Source: JBBRVW01 sp038246545 (GTDB lineage: Bacteria; Actinomycetota; Actinomycetes; JACCUZ01). Taken from it: 36,548 nucleotides of DNA. The stretch spans positions 1-36,548 of the forward strand of contig JBBRVW010000044.1 in the NCBI GenBank assembly GCA_038246545.1. The letters are read 5' to 3'. Under the pieces are notes generated by a model. It was not told the origin of the DNA and made no database searches. It was given only the letters and a program-made list of their open reading frames with translations. Of this stretch, positions 16,155 to 25,495 are shown in pieces. The position numbers and the translations under genes were made by a program. Each line of letters opens with the position of its first letter. Within the stretch, counting starts at the first letter, position 1.

Positions 16155-17423
16155 CTACTTCGCGGAGCGCACCATGACCGGGGACTTGCCGACACCGACG
16201 GCCTCGCCACCGGAGAGCGGCTTCTCGACGCCGTACAGGCCGACCGACGCACGCGCCGACTTGACCGCGCGCACCGTCGCCTTGCGCGACGGGTTCCAGT
16301 ACACGCGCTTCACCCCGCCCGAGTAGGTCAGCGTGCAGGTGTAGGTGCCCCTGCCGTCACGGGTGCAGGGCGAGGTGCGCGACCCCAGCAGCCAGCCGCG
16401 GGTGACCGCGTAGGCCTTGCCGGCCGGCGTCAACGTGACGCCGTCGCTGGCGGTGAGCTGGGTGCTCGCGAGGTTCTGCAGGTCCCACGCGTACCAGAAC
16501 ACGCCCTTGACGTTGCTGGTGGCGTTGAGCACCAGGGTGCGGGAGACGTAGGCCGCCTCCTTGGCCCGGCTGATGTTGCGCGCGCTGCCCCCGCCGAGCA
16601 GACCGTAGTTGATCTCCGTGTTCCAGATCGGCTTGCGGACGCCGGCCTGGGACAGCATCGTGCGGGACGCCGACAGCAGCGTCATGGACGCCTCGGGCGC
16701 CTGCTTGGGCAGCGGGTAGAGGTTGAGCGAGACCACGTCGACCTTGGCGGCCACCTTCGCCCCCCCGACGCTCTGGGCGTAGAACGCGCGCAGCCACGCA
16801 CGCTGGCCGGTGAGCCTGGTGGCCAGCGCCGGGGCGATGACCTTGGCCGCGGAGTCGTTCTTGTTGATGACACGCGAGGCCCAGAGCGTGAGCTTGGCCA
16901 TCTGCTTGGGGCTGCCGTTCCAGTAGCCGCTGACGTTGGCCTCGTTCCAGACCTGGTAGTCGACGCCGCCGCCTCCCCGGTACCTGCTCACGACCTTGTA
17001 GACGTAGTTGATCCAGGACGACTTGGTCGGCATCGAAGCGGCACCGAGACCGTAGGTGCCTCGCTTGCCCGGCTTGGTCGAGTGGAACCTGGGGGTCTGG
17101 CCCAGCACCAGCAGCACCCGCGAGCCGTGCGCCCGCGCCGCGGCGACCTGGGCGTCCAGGCGGGTGAAGTCGTAGACCCCGTTGGCGGTCTCGATCTCCC
17201 GCCAGCTCACCCCGGAGTCCCAGAGCCGGATCTCGCCGATGCTGGTCTGCGGCCAGGTGACCGGGTCGCCGTCGTGCATGCCGAAGAAGGAGGCCTTGAC
17301 GCGCTGGTGGGTCGCGGCCTGGGCCGGCGCTGCCGGCAGCAGCGTCAGCGCGAGGCCGGCGGCTGCGCCGAGGGCGAGCAGCCGTCGCGGGAAGGTGCCG
17401 TGCAGGAGTGTCGTACGTGTCAT
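16155..17423 (-). CDS. Secreted glycoside hydrolase-like protein (clan A type), paralogue 1
   Basis: A 422-residue exported protein. A signal peptide ends near residue 36 (AAPAQA-A). The catalytic part is a TIM-barrel typical of clan GH-A: acid/base Glu161 in YQVWNEAN and nucleophile Glu270 in IWNTEINYG, with LRLWDSGVSWREIE-like text (here IRLWDSG) near the start. The last 75 residues form a separate small domain with two cysteines (CTRDGRGTYTC) and a YWNP strand. It is close to the neighbour at 17602 along its whole length, so they arose by tandem duplication. Both catalytic acids are kept. GH39/GH5-like families are the nearest by motif; substrate unknown. Start is the ATG at 17423; no clear ribosome site or -10 hexamer is visible there. 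Confidence 0.82.
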   Translation of the reverse strand: MTRTTLLHGTFPRRLLALGAAAGLALTLLPAAPAQAATHQRVKASFFGMHDGDPVTWPQTSIGEIRLWDSGVSWREIETANGVYDFTRLDAQVAAARAHGSRVLLVLGQTPRFHSTKPGKRGTYGLGAASMPTKSSWINYVYKVVSRYRGGGGVDYQVWNEANVSGYWNGSPKQMAKLTLWASRVINKNDSAAKVIAPALATRLTGQRAWLRAFYAQSVGGAKVAAKVDVVSLNLYPLPKQAPEASMTLLSASRTMLSQAGVRKPIWNTEINYGLLGGGSARNISRAKEAAYVSRTLVLNATSNVKGVFWYAWDLQNLASTQLTASDGVTLTPAGKAYAVTRGWLLGSRTSPCTRDGRGTYTCTLTYSGGVKRVYWNPSRKATVRAVKSARASVGLYGVEKPLSGGEAVGVGKSPVMVRSAK

Positions 17424-17601
17424 GGGTGAGGGATCCCCGTGTCGCTCGGTGATGGGCAGTGTGCGCGTGTCGCGAGCAGGCGACGGACGTACTGACCCGC
17501 GCCGACGACCTGCTGTCTCGAGGACGCACCGGGCGGGTGTCTGGTTACACCCTAGACGCAGGGCTTCCCCGGCCGTGGGAGCCTGCCGGGCGCCGGGCGC
17601 G

Positions 17602-18933
17602 TCAGGACCTCGACCGCACCATCACGGGCCGGTAGTCGACCTTGAGCGTGGAGCCCCCCTTGACCTTGGTCCGGGCGCCGTAGATGCCGACCTTGTAGGT
17701 GGCCGACCGCGCCGTGGTGACCGTGACCTTCTTGGTCGGGTTCCAGTACACGCTGCGCACGCCCTTGGGGTACACGATCACGCAGGTGTAGGTGCCGTTG
17801 GTGCTCCTCGCGCACGGCTTGGCGCGCTTGGTCGCTCCCTTGAGCCGGCCGCCGAGCATCCACAGCTGGGCAAGCCGGAAGGCCTTGCCGGCGAGCGTCA
17901 CCTGGCCGCTGGTCGTGTCGGCCGGGTCCACCAGGCGGGTGTTGCCGAGCGTCTTGCCGTTGGCGAGATAGCCCAGGTCCCAGGCGTACCAGTCCACCCG
18001 GCGGATGCCGTTGGCCGCGTTGAGCAGCATGGTGCGCAGCACGTACGACGCCTGCAGCTGGGTCGGGATCGGCGCCGCACCGGTGCCGCCCGCGGAGCCC
18101 GTCGGCATGCCGTAGTTGATCTCGGTGTTCCAGATCGGGAACGTCGACGGGAGGCCGCCGAAGCCGAGGATGCGCCGCGCCTTGGAGAGCAGCTCCATCG
18201 ACTTCTCGGGGGTGCCGACCCTCGTGCCGTAGGTGTCGAGCGGGTAGAGGTTCAGGGAGATGACGTCGGTGTACTTCCACGCCGGCTTGCCGTTCGACCA
18301 GGCGAAGGCGAAGCGGGTGATCCCCTTGATCTGCTCACCGATGCGCGAGGCGAAGGCCGGGCTGACGACGAGGGCACCGCGGTCGACCGACTTCACCGTG
18401 TCGTAGGTGCGCTGGGTCAGCCGCGCCATCTGCTGCGGTGTGCCGGTCCAGTAGCCCGTGACGTTGGCCTCGTTCCACACCTGGTACGCCGCGATCCGAC
18501 GCGCCGACGTCGCCGTGGCGCCGTAGCGGGTGACCACTGCGCGCACGTAGCTGGTCCACGCGTCGAGGTTCGTCGGGTTGGACGTCTTGCCCCCGCCGTC
18601 GGCGGCGTAGAAGTCCGGCGTCATACCGAGCACCAGCGTGACCTCGGCGCCGGCCGCGTTCGCGCGCGCCACCTGGGCGTCGAGCCGGCTGAAGTCGTAG
18701 ACGCCGGGCGAGGTCTCGATGTCCCGCCAGGTCACGCCGGAGTCCCAGAGCCGCAGCGCGCCGGCGGACACCAGCGGCCAGCTGGTGGGGTCGGCGTCGT
18801 GGATCCCGAAGAACCGCTTGTCGACCGTGACGGTCACCGCCGAGGCGGGCGTCGCCGGGGCAAGGGTGGCGACCACGGCACCCGCCAGGGCAGCGGCGAG
18901 GACGGTACGGAGGTGGCGTCGGGCAGGGCGCAT
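17602..18933 (-). CDS. Secreted glycoside hydrolase-like protein (clan A type), paralogue 2
   Basis: A 443-residue exported protein, paralogue of the gene at 16155. A signal peptide ends near residue 32 (ATPASA-V). The barrel starts with RFFGIHDADPTSWP and ALRLWDSGVTWRDIE. Catalytic Glu155 lies in YQVWNEANVTGYW and Glu271 in IWNTEINYG. It carries extra residues before YVLRTMLLN (a Gly/Ala-rich loop) relative to paralogue 1. The C-terminal domain again has two cysteines (CARSTNGTYTC), a VYWNP strand and PVMVRS at the end. The 178-bp gap to paralogue 1 has no third copy. A TATCGC hexamer on the minus strand would put +1 at the ATG, weakly suggesting a leaderless start. Confidence 0.82.
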   Translation of the reverse strand: MRPARRHLRTVLAAALAGAVVATLAPATPASAVTVTVDKRFFGIHDADPTSWPLVSAGALRLWDSGVTWRDIETSPGVYDFSRLDAQVARANAAGAEVTLVLGMTPDFYAADGGGKTSNPTNLDAWTSYVRAVVTRYGATATSARRIAAYQVWNEANVTGYWTGTPQQMARLTQRTYDTVKSVDRGALVVSPAFASRIGEQIKGITRFAFAWSNGKPAWKYTDVISLNLYPLDTYGTRVGTPEKSMELLSKARRILGFGGLPSTFPIWNTEINYGMPTGSAGGTGAAPIPTQLQASYVLRTMLLNAANGIRRVDWYAWDLGYLANGKTLGNTRLVDPADTTSGQVTLAGKAFRLAQLWMLGGRLKGATKRAKPCARSTNGTYTCVIVYPKGVRSVYWNPTKKVTVTTARSATYKVGIYGARTKVKGGSTLKVDYRPVMVRSRS

Positions 18934-19104
18934 GAGGCAGCGATACGACTTTCACGAGTGGGGGCGGGCCGGCCGGCCGTCCGGGGTCGGCCCTCGCCGC
19001 GGGAGCAGCCCCGACGAGGCCCGGGAGCCACGCAGCAGTGTGCCCGACCCGGCCGTGCGGCGCAGTCAAATGGCACGAATGTCCGGATCGAGCGTGTCGT
19101 CCGC

Positions 19105-20379
19105 TCAGGCCCGGCGCTCGGCCCGGTAGACCCGCTCGGCGGTGCGCCGCAGCTCCCCGTGCGGCCAGGTGCGGTGCGCGACACCGACCAGGGTGAGGCC
19201 GACCACCGCGGCGAACGTCACGGCGACCGCCGGGCTCGCGAGGTCGGCACCGGCACCGGCCAGCAGATAGGTCGACGCCGTGACCAGCGCGAAGCCGCCG
19301 CCCGCGAGCCCGTTGACGCGCCCGCGCATGTCCTGCGGGGTGACGAGGTTGACCGTGGTGAGCAGCGGCACCATGAAGCCCTGGGCCGTACCGGACAGGA
19401 ACCACAGGCCCAGCGCCACCTCCCAGGGCGGGGCCAGGCTGGTCGCCATCAGCGGCAGGCAGGCGACGACCGCGAGCGGGACGATGGACCGGACCTGCCG
19501 CAGCGGGTCGAGCCGGCTGACCAGCCAGGCACCGATCGCGGCGCCGGCCGGCAGGCTGGCCATCAGCGCGGCACCTACGGCGGGGTCGGCGCCGTCGTCA
19601 CGGGCGTACGCCAGGGCCACCGCCTCGGGCGCGACGAGGAAGACCGCGGCGCTCCACCCGAGCAGCACCAGCGCCCGCATCGACGGGTCGTCGAAGACCA
19701 GCCGCCAGCCGGCCCGGACGTCGGTGAGCAGCGTCGTGTGTCCGCCGGGCTCCCGGACGGCGGGCCGCCAGCGCAGCGTTGCCGCGAGGACCAGGCCCGA
19801 GACCGCGAAGGTCCCGACGTCGATCAGCAGGCCGGCCCGCTCCCCCACCAGGACGATGACGACGCCGGCCGCGACGATGCCGACGACCTGGTCGACCTGG
19901 TAGAGCACCCGCATCAGCCCCGTGCCCGCGAGGGTCACGCGCGGGTCGGGCAGCACGTCGGGCACGACCGCGCGGTACGCCGCCTCGAACGGCGCCGTGA
20001 ACGTCTCCGCGACCAGCAGCAGCGCGAGCAGGACCCAGACCTCGGTGCCGTCGACCGCGACCAGGGCGAGAATGGTGATCACCACGGCGCGCGCGAGGTC
20101 ACAGCCGATGAGCACGACCTTGCGGGGCAGCCGGTCGGCCGCGGTGCCGAGCAGGGCGGAGCCGAAGACCGCCGGGACGAAGCTCACGACGAACGCGAGC
20201 ACCGCGAGGAACGCGCTGTCGGTACGCGCCAGCACCAGCGACGCCAGCGCGACCCGAGCGATGTTGTCGCCCCACTCGCTGGCCACCTGGGCTACCACGA
20301 GGCCGCGGAACTCGCTGTTGTGCAGCGCGTCGCGGTAGGTCGCCGCGCCGGCGCGGTGCGGATGGCCCGCGCGCGTCAC
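19105..20379 (-). CDS. MFS transporter
   Basis: A 424-residue major facilitator with about 12 hydrophobic helices. After YRDALHNSEFRGLVVAQVASEWGD the first helix carries ARVALASLVLART, and the loop between helices 2 and 3 is GTAADRLPRKVVL, the usual MFS motif A position. It resembles the actinobacterial MFS/enterobactin-exporter-like group; the transported substrate cannot be stated. I chose the GTG at 20379 since it overlaps the glnE stop as GTGA, and the family sequence starts right after it; the frame continues upstream inside glnE without similarity. It is the last gene of the glnA2 operon, so co-expression with nitrogen genes is expected. Confidence 0.85.
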   Translation of the reverse strand: MTRAGHPHRAGAATYRDALHNSEFRGLVVAQVASEWGDNIARVALASLVLARTDSAFLAVLAFVVSFVPAVFGSALLGTAADRLPRKVVLIGCDLARAVVITILALVAVDGTEVWVLLALLLVAETFTAPFEAAYRAVVPDVLPDPRVTLAGTGLMRVLYQVDQVVGIVAAGVVIVLVGERAGLLIDVGTFAVSGLVLAATLRWRPAVREPGGHTTLLTDVRAGWRLVFDDPSMRALVLLGWSAAVFLVAPEAVALAYARDDGADPAVGAALMASLPAGAAIGAWLVSRLDPLRQVRSIVPLAVVACLPLMATSLAPPWEVALGLWFLSGTAQGFMVPLLTTVNLVTPQDMRGRVNGLAGGGFALVTASTYLLAGAGADLASPAVAVTFAAVVGLTLVGVAHRTWPHGELRRTAERVYRAERRA

Positions 20380-23300
20380 CGGTAGAACACCTGCTCCACC
20401 ACCGTCCTGGCCCGCCGGGTCGCACGACGGTAGTCGTCGACCAGCGTGCCTGCCGCGCCCGGAGGGTAGCCGAGCACGCGCGCGACGCCGGTGAGCTCGC
20501 GCAGGTCGGTGGGCAGGGTGTCGGCGGCCCGGCCGCGCACGAGCAGGCTCGCGTTGCGCACCCTGCTCGCGGTCCGCCAGGCGTGGCCGAGCACCCGGGC
20601 CTGCTCGGGCTGCAGCAACCCGTGCTCGGCGGCGGCCTGCAGCGCCGCCAGGGTGCGGGTGGTCCGCAGCGCCGGCACCTCTGCGGCGTGCCGCAGCTGG
20701 AGCAGCTGCACGGTCCACTCGACGTCGGCCAGGCCGCCGGGACCGAGCTTCGTGTGCCGCTGGGGGTCGGCACCCCGAGGCAGCCGCTCGCTCTCGACCC
20801 GCGCCTTGATCCGGCGGATCTCGCGCGCGTCGGTCTCGCTCAGCCCGTCCGCGCGGTAGCGCAGCGGGTCGACCAGCGTCACGAAGCGGGTGCCCAGGTC
20901 GGCGTCACCCGCCACCGGCTCGGCGCGCAGCAGGGCCTGGCTCTCCCACACCAGGGACCAGCGCTCGTAGTACGTGGCGTACGACGCCAGCGACCGGACG
21001 AGCGGGCCGTTGCGTCCTTCAGGGCGCAGGTCGGTGTCGACCACGAGCGCCGGGTCCGGCGACGGCACGGACAGCAACCCGCGCAGCTCCTGCACGACGG
21101 CGTGCGCCGCCTCGGTCGCGGACCGCTCGTCGGCGCCGTCCACCGGGTCGTGGACGAACAGGACGTCGACATCGCTCGCGTAGGTCAGCTCGTGCCCACC
21201 GAAGCGGCCCATGGCCACCACCGCCAGCCGGGTCGGCAGCGCCTCGCCCCGGGCGGACTCGACCACGCGCACCGCCACCTCGAGGGCGCCCTGCACCGCG
21301 ACGGCACCGACGTCGGTGAGCGCCTCCTCGACCTGCTCGACGGAGGCCAGCCCAAGCAGGTCGGACGCCGCGATGCGGAACAGCTCGCGCCGGCGTACCC
21401 CGCGGGCCACGCCGACCGCGGTCGTCGGGTCGTCGTGCCGGGCCAGGCCGGCGCGCACCTCGACCAGCAGCTCGGCCCGGCTGCGGGGCGCCAGGCCGGC
21501 GTCGTCGGCGAGCAGCCGCACCGCCTCCGGCGCCCGCGCCAGCAGGTCGACCGCGTAGCGGCTGCTGGCCAGCAGCCGCGCCAACCGGTGCGCCACCGTG
21601 CCCTCGTCGCGCAGCAGCCGGAGATACCACGGCGTGGTGCCCAGCGAGTCACTGAGCCGGCGGAACGCCAGGAGCCCGCCGTCGGGGTCGGGTGCGTCGG
21701 CGAACCAGCCGAGCAGCACGGGCAGCAGCGTCCGCTGGATCGCGGCACGCCGGCTCACGCCGGACGTCAGGGTCTCGAGGTGCCGCAGCGCGCCGGCAGG
21801 GTCGACGTAGCCGAGCGCCTCGAGGCGCGACCGCGCGGCCTCCGGAGTGAGCCGCGCCTCGTCGGAGGCGAGCCGCGCGACCGACGACAGCAGCGGGCGG
21901 TAGAACAGCTTCTCGTGCAGCCGGCGCACCTCCCGCGCGTGCCGCCGCCACTGCGTCTCGAGGTCCGTCACCGGGTCGGTGCGCAGCCCGATCGAGCGGC
22001 CGAGCCGACGGAGGTCGTCCTCGTCGTCGGGCATCACGTGGGTGCGCCGCAACCGGTGCAGCTGCAGCCGGTGCTCGATCGTTCGCAGGAACCGGTACGC
22101 CCGGTCCAGCTCGGCCGCGTCGTCCCGCCCGACGTAGCCGTAGGTCGACAAGGCCTCCAGCGCCTCCAGCGTGTTGCCGCTGCGCAGCGACTCGTCGGTG
22201 CGGCCGTGGACGAGCTGCAGCAGCTGGACGGCAAACTCGACGTCCCGCAGGCCGCCAGGCCCCAGCTTCAGCTCGCGGTGGCTGTCGGAGGCCGGAAGGG
22301 TGTCCTCGACGCGGCGGCGCATCTGCTGCACGTCACTGACGAAGTCCGGTCGTTCGGCCGCCTGCCACACCATCGGTGCCACCGCATCGACGTACGCCTG
22401 GCCGAGCGCCAGGTCGCCCGCCACGGGCCGCGCCTTCAGCAGCGCCTGGAACTCCCAGGTCTTGGCCCACCGCTGGTAGTAGGCCACGTGGCTGGCGAGG
22501 GTGCGCACCAGCGGCCCGGCCCGGCCCTCAGGGCGCAGCGCCGCGTCGACCGGCCAGACCGTGCCCTCCCCGGTCGACGCCGAGCAGACCCGCATCATCG
22601 TGGCGGCGACCGCGGCCGCCGCCTTGAGCGCGGCCGTCTCGTCGGCGCCGTCGACGGCCTCGGCGACGAAGACCACGTCGACGTCGCTGACGTAGTTGAG
22701 CTCCCGGCCACCGCACTTGCCCATCGCGATGACCGCGAGGCGGCAGGTGGCCGCGGCCTCGCCGACGTCGGCTCGGGCGACTGCGAGCGCGGCCTCGAGG
22801 GTGGCGCCGGCGAGATCGGCCAGCTCGGCCGCGACGTCGGACACCTCGGCACCCTCCGCGACATCGCGTGCCGCGAGCCCGAGCAGCTGGTTGCGGTAGG
22901 CGATCCGCAGGTGGTCGCTCGCTGCGGCGACGTCGGGCGGACCGACCGGCAGGGCGTCGTCGGGGTCGGCACCGACCTGCAGGAGCATCGCGCGCCGGAG
23001 GCCGGCCGCGGTGGGGCGCACGTCCTGATCGGTCGCGAGCAGCCGCCACTGCTGGGGGAACCGCACCAGGTGGTCGGTCAGCGCCCGGCTGGCGCCCAGC
23101 ACGGAGAGCAGTCGCCGGCGGAACGCCGGGTCGGCGTGCAGGGCGCCCCCGAGCTGAGCGTCCGGCTGCGCCTCGAGCAGGAGGGCCAGCCCGGTGAGGG
23201 CGGCATCCGGGTCGGCCGTGAGGCCGAGGTCGGCGAGGATCGCGTCGCCGCCGGCGGGGATCGGCACCAGGGCCCCGCCCTCGAGGGCGGCTGCCGCCCG

Positions 23301-23384
23301 GGCGGGCTCGGTGAAGCCGAGCCGCGCGAGGCGCGCGACCGCGCTGCCGCGGCCGCCCTGCTGCTCCGGCGCCACAGCACTCAC
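20376..23384 (-). CDS. glnE: Glutamine synthetase adenylyltransferase/adenylyl-removase
   Basis: A 1002-residue bifunctional enzyme that adds AMP to, and removes it from, the tyrosine of GS-I (Tyr402 of the glnA product here). Two nucleotidyltransferase domains are visible, each with the G...DxD motif: MGKCGGRELNYVSDVDVVF (Asp234 and Asp236) and MGRFGGHELTYASDVDVLF (about residue 736). The first is the removase half and the second the adenylylating half, by family knowledge. Length and order are normal for actinobacteria. The GTG start lies 1 nt after the stop of the amidotransferase gene, and its own stop overlaps the MFS start, so it sits inside a four-gene operon with glnA2. Confidence 0.97.
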   Translation of the reverse strand: MSAVAPEQQGGRGSAVARLARLGFTEPARAAAALEGGALVPIPAGGDAILADLGLTADPDAALTGLALLLEAQPDAQLGGALHADPAFRRRLLSVLGASRALTDHLVRFPQQWRLLATDQDVRPTAAGLRRAMLLQVGADPDDALPVGPPDVAAASDHLRIAYRNQLLGLAARDVAEGAEVSDVAAELADLAGATLEAALAVARADVGEAAATCRLAVIAMGKCGGRELNYVSDVDVVFVAEAVDGADETAALKAAAAVAATMMRVCSASTGEGTVWPVDAALRPEGRAGPLVRTLASHVAYYQRWAKTWEFQALLKARPVAGDLALGQAYVDAVAPMVWQAAERPDFVSDVQQMRRRVEDTLPASDSHRELKLGPGGLRDVEFAVQLLQLVHGRTDESLRSGNTLEALEALSTYGYVGRDDAAELDRAYRFLRTIEHRLQLHRLRRTHVMPDDEDDLRRLGRSIGLRTDPVTDLETQWRRHAREVRRLHEKLFYRPLLSSVARLASDEARLTPEAARSRLEALGYVDPAGALRHLETLTSGVSRRAAIQRTLLPVLLGWFADAPDPDGGLLAFRRLSDSLGTTPWYLRLLRDEGTVAHRLARLLASSRYAVDLLARAPEAVRLLADDAGLAPRSRAELLVEVRAGLARHDDPTTAVGVARGVRRRELFRIAASDLLGLASVEQVEEALTDVGAVAVQGALEVAVRVVESARGEALPTRLAVVAMGRFGGHELTYASDVDVLFVHDPVDGADERSATEAAHAVVQELRGLLSVPSPDPALVVDTDLRPEGRNGPLVRSLASYATYYERWSLVWESQALLRAEPVAGDADLGTRFVTLVDPLRYRADGLSETDAREIRRIKARVESERLPRGADPQRHTKLGPGGLADVEWTVQLLQLRHAAEVPALRTTRTLAALQAAAEHGLLQPEQARVLGHAWRTASRVRNASLLVRGRAADTLPTDLRELTGVARVLGYPPGAAGTLVDDYRRATRRARTVVEQVFYR

Positions 23385-23385
23385 G

Positions 23386-24141
23386 CTATCGACCTGTGGT
23401 CGCTCCGCCTTCGTGGAAACCGCGCACGACGTCGGCGAACGCGAGCGCGAGGGGCTGCCAGGTCGCCGCCAGCTCGTCCTCCGCCGTGCGGACCTCGGCG
23501 ACCAGGTCGTCTGCGGTGCGGCCCTCGGCGACGAGCAGCGGGCTGTCCTCCCCTGCCCACGACGCGGCGATGTCGCCGGTCACCTCGGGGTGCCCCTGCA
23601 CGCCCCAGGCCGCGCGGCCGAGACGGAAGGCCTGGTGCCGGTAGGCCGGTGACGTAGCCAGCAGCACCGACCCGCCGGGCAGCTCGGCGATCTCCTCCCA
23701 GTGCCACTGCACGACCCGCACCCGTCGCGGGAGGCAGCCGAACACCGGGTCGTCGGCGGCAGCGGGCTCGAGGTCGACGTCAAGGACCCCGAGCTCGGCC
23801 ACCGCCCCGCGGCGCACCACGCCACCGCAGCCCAGCGCGAGCAGCTCCGCGCCCAGGCAGATGCCGAACGTTGGGACGCCGGCGTCGACGGCCGCCGCGA
23901 GCAGCGCGCGGGTGGCCGGCAGCCACGGGCAGTCCTCGTCGTCGGCAGGCCCCATCGCCCCGCCGAGCACCAGCAGCCCGCTCGCGCCCGCGGCATCGAT
24001 GGACGGCACCTCGTCCCCGGCATAGGGGTGCCGCACGTCGAGGTCCAGACCGCCGGCGGTCAGCCAGCCGCCGAACCAGCCGGGTCCCGTGCTCGCCTCG
24101 TGCTGGACGACGAGGACCCGAGGCGCACCCACCGGGGTCAC
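23386..24141 (-). CDS. Class I glutamine amidotransferase-like protein
   Basis: A 251-residue stand-alone GATase1-domain protein. The nucleophile Cys95 is in TFGICLGAELLA and the His-Glu pair is in VQGHPEV (His184, Glu186), so the triad is complete. An oxyanion-loop strand LVLGGAMGP is present too. Family members hydrolyse glutamine or modified gamma-glutamyl compounds; some act on gamma-glutamyl polyamines. The synthetase partner is not encoded next to it, so free-standing hydrolase activity is possible. It starts at GTG 24141, overlapping the glnA2 stop by 4 nt, and ends 1 nt before glnE. That coupling suggests a role in glutamine handling. Confidence 0.88.
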   Translation of the reverse strand: MTPVGAPRVLVVQHEASTGPGWFGGWLTAGGLDLDVRHPYAGDEVPSIDAAGASGLLVLGGAMGPADDEDCPWLPATRALLAAAVDAGVPTFGICLGAELLALGCGGVVRRGAVAELGVLDVDLEPAAADDPVFGCLPRRVRVVQWHWEEIAELPGGSVLLATSPAYRHQAFRLGRAAWGVQGHPEVTGDIAASWAGEDSPLLVAEGRTADDLVAEVRTAEDELAATWQPLALAFADVVRGFHEGGATTGR

Positions 24142-25472
24142 AGCGCCCAGAGGTACCGGTCGAGCTCGAAGGCCGTCACCTCACGGCGGTACTCGAGCCA
24201 CTCGGCGCGCTTGTTGCGCAGGAAGAAGTCGAAGACGTGCTCGCCGAGCGTCTCCGCCACCAGCTCGCTGGTCTCCATCCGGCGGATCGCCTCGGACAGG
24301 TTCGTCGGGAGCGGCTCGATGCCGAGCGACTGCCGCTCGGCGTCGGTGAGCGCCCAGACGTCGTCCTCGGCCCCCTCCGGCAGCTCGTAGCCCTCCTCGA
24401 TCCCCTTGAGCCCGGCACCGAGGAGCACGGCGTAGGCGAGGTAGGGGTTGCACGCCGAGTCGGGGCTGCGCACCTCCACGCGGGTGGACTGACCCTTGGC
24501 CGGCTTGTACATCGGCACCCGCACCATCGCGGACCGGTTGTTGTGGCCCCAGCAGACATAGGCCGGCGCCTCGCCGCCACCGAGGAGTCGCTTGTAGGAG
24601 TTGACCCACTGGTTGGTGACCGCGGTGATCTCGGGTGCGTGCACCAGCAGCCCGGCGATGAACGACCGGGCCACCTTCGACAGCTGGAACTTCGCGCCGG
24701 CCTCGTAGAAGGCGTTGCGCTCGCCCTCGAACAGCGACACGTGCGTGTGCATCCCCGAGCCCGGGTGGTCGGTGAACGGCTTCGGCATGAACGACGCCTG
24801 CACGCCCTGGCTGAGTGCCACCTGCTTCATGACGTGCCGGAACGTCATGACGTTGTCGGCGGTGGACAGGGCGTCGGCGTAGCGCAGGTCGATCTCCTGC
24901 TGGCCGGGCGCACCCTCGTGGTGGCTGAACTCGACGGATATGCCCATGCTCTCGAGCATCGTGATCGCGTCGCGGCGGAAGTCGTGGCCGATGCCGTGCG
25001 CGATGTGGTCGAAGTAGCCACCCTGGTCGACCGGCACCGGCGGTTGGCCCGGCGCGCCTTCCCGGAGCAGGAAGAACTCGATCTCGGGGTGCGTGTAGAA
25101 GGCGAAGCCCAGCTCCCCGGCCTTCGCCAGCGTTCGCTTGAGGACCTGGCGCGGGTCGGCGTAGGACGGGGTTCCGTCCGGGAGCACGATGTCGCAGAAC
25201 ATCCGCGCGGTGCCCGGCGACTCGGAGCGCCACGGCAGGATCTGGAAGGTCCCGGGATCGGGCTTGGCGAGCATGTCGGACTCGGCGACCCGGGCGAACC
25301 CCTCGATCGCGGAGCCGTCGAAGCCGATGCCCTCGTCGAAGGCGCTCTCGAGCTCGGCCGGCGCCACCGCCACCGACTTCAGCGTCCCGAGCACGTCGGT
25401 GAACCAGAGCCGGACGAAGCGGATGTCGCGCTCCTCGAGGGTCCGGAGCACGAACTCCTGCTGCTTGTCCAT
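24138..25472 (-). CDS. glnA2: Glutamine synthetase, type I, GlnA2-like
   Basis: A 444-residue GS-I paralogue. It keeps the GS motifs FDGSAIEGF (51-59), the ATP signature KPFTDHPGSGMHTHVS (231-246) and GHNNRSAMVRVP (309-320). Where glnA has the adenylylated tyrosine (LYELPP), this has DVWALT (Trp373), so it should escape GlnE control. Such paralogues in actinobacteria include gamma-glutamylpolyamine synthetases and unassigned GS-like enzymes; which one this is cannot be decided here. The ATG at 25472 is preferred, 1 nt after an inferred +1 from CACGAT; the frame extends far upstream without similarity. A GlnR-type box precedes it. It heads an operon with an amidotransferase, glnE and an MFS gene. 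Confidence 0.93.
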   Translation of the reverse strand: MDKQQEFVLRTLEERDIRFVRLWFTDVLGTLKSVAVAPAELESAFDEGIGFDGSAIEGFARVAESDMLAKPDPGTFQILPWRSESPGTARMFCDIVLPDGTPSYADPRQVLKRTLAKAGELGFAFYTHPEIEFFLLREGAPGQPPVPVDQGGYFDHIAHGIGHDFRRDAITMLESMGISVEFSHHEGAPGQQEIDLRYADALSTADNVMTFRHVMKQVALSQGVQASFMPKPFTDHPGSGMHTHVSLFEGERNAFYEAGAKFQLSKVARSFIAGLLVHAPEITAVTNQWVNSYKRLLGGGEAPAYVCWGHNNRSAMVRVPMYKPAKGQSTRVEVRSPDSACNPYLAYAVLLGAGLKGIEEGYELPEGAEDDVWALTDAERQSLGIEPLPTNLSEAIRRMETSELVAETLGEHVFDFFLRNKRAEWLEYRREVTAFELDRYLWAL

Positions 25473-25479
25473 GGCGCAG

Positions 25480-25485
25480 ATCGTG
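25480..25485 (-). promoter_or_regulatory. -10 element of the glnA2 operon
   Basis: Minus strand CACGAT, one mismatch from TANNNT, with an inferred +1 at 25473, one base before the glnA2 ATG. Weaker than others; the GlnR box sits just upstream. Confidence 0.4.
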
Positions 25486-25495
25486 CCGGGCCGGT

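Noticed and set aside
20583..23657. Plus-strand open frame of about 1024 codons opposite glnE
   Set aside because: Antisense shadow of glnE; composition is Arg/Gln/Gly-rich with no motif.
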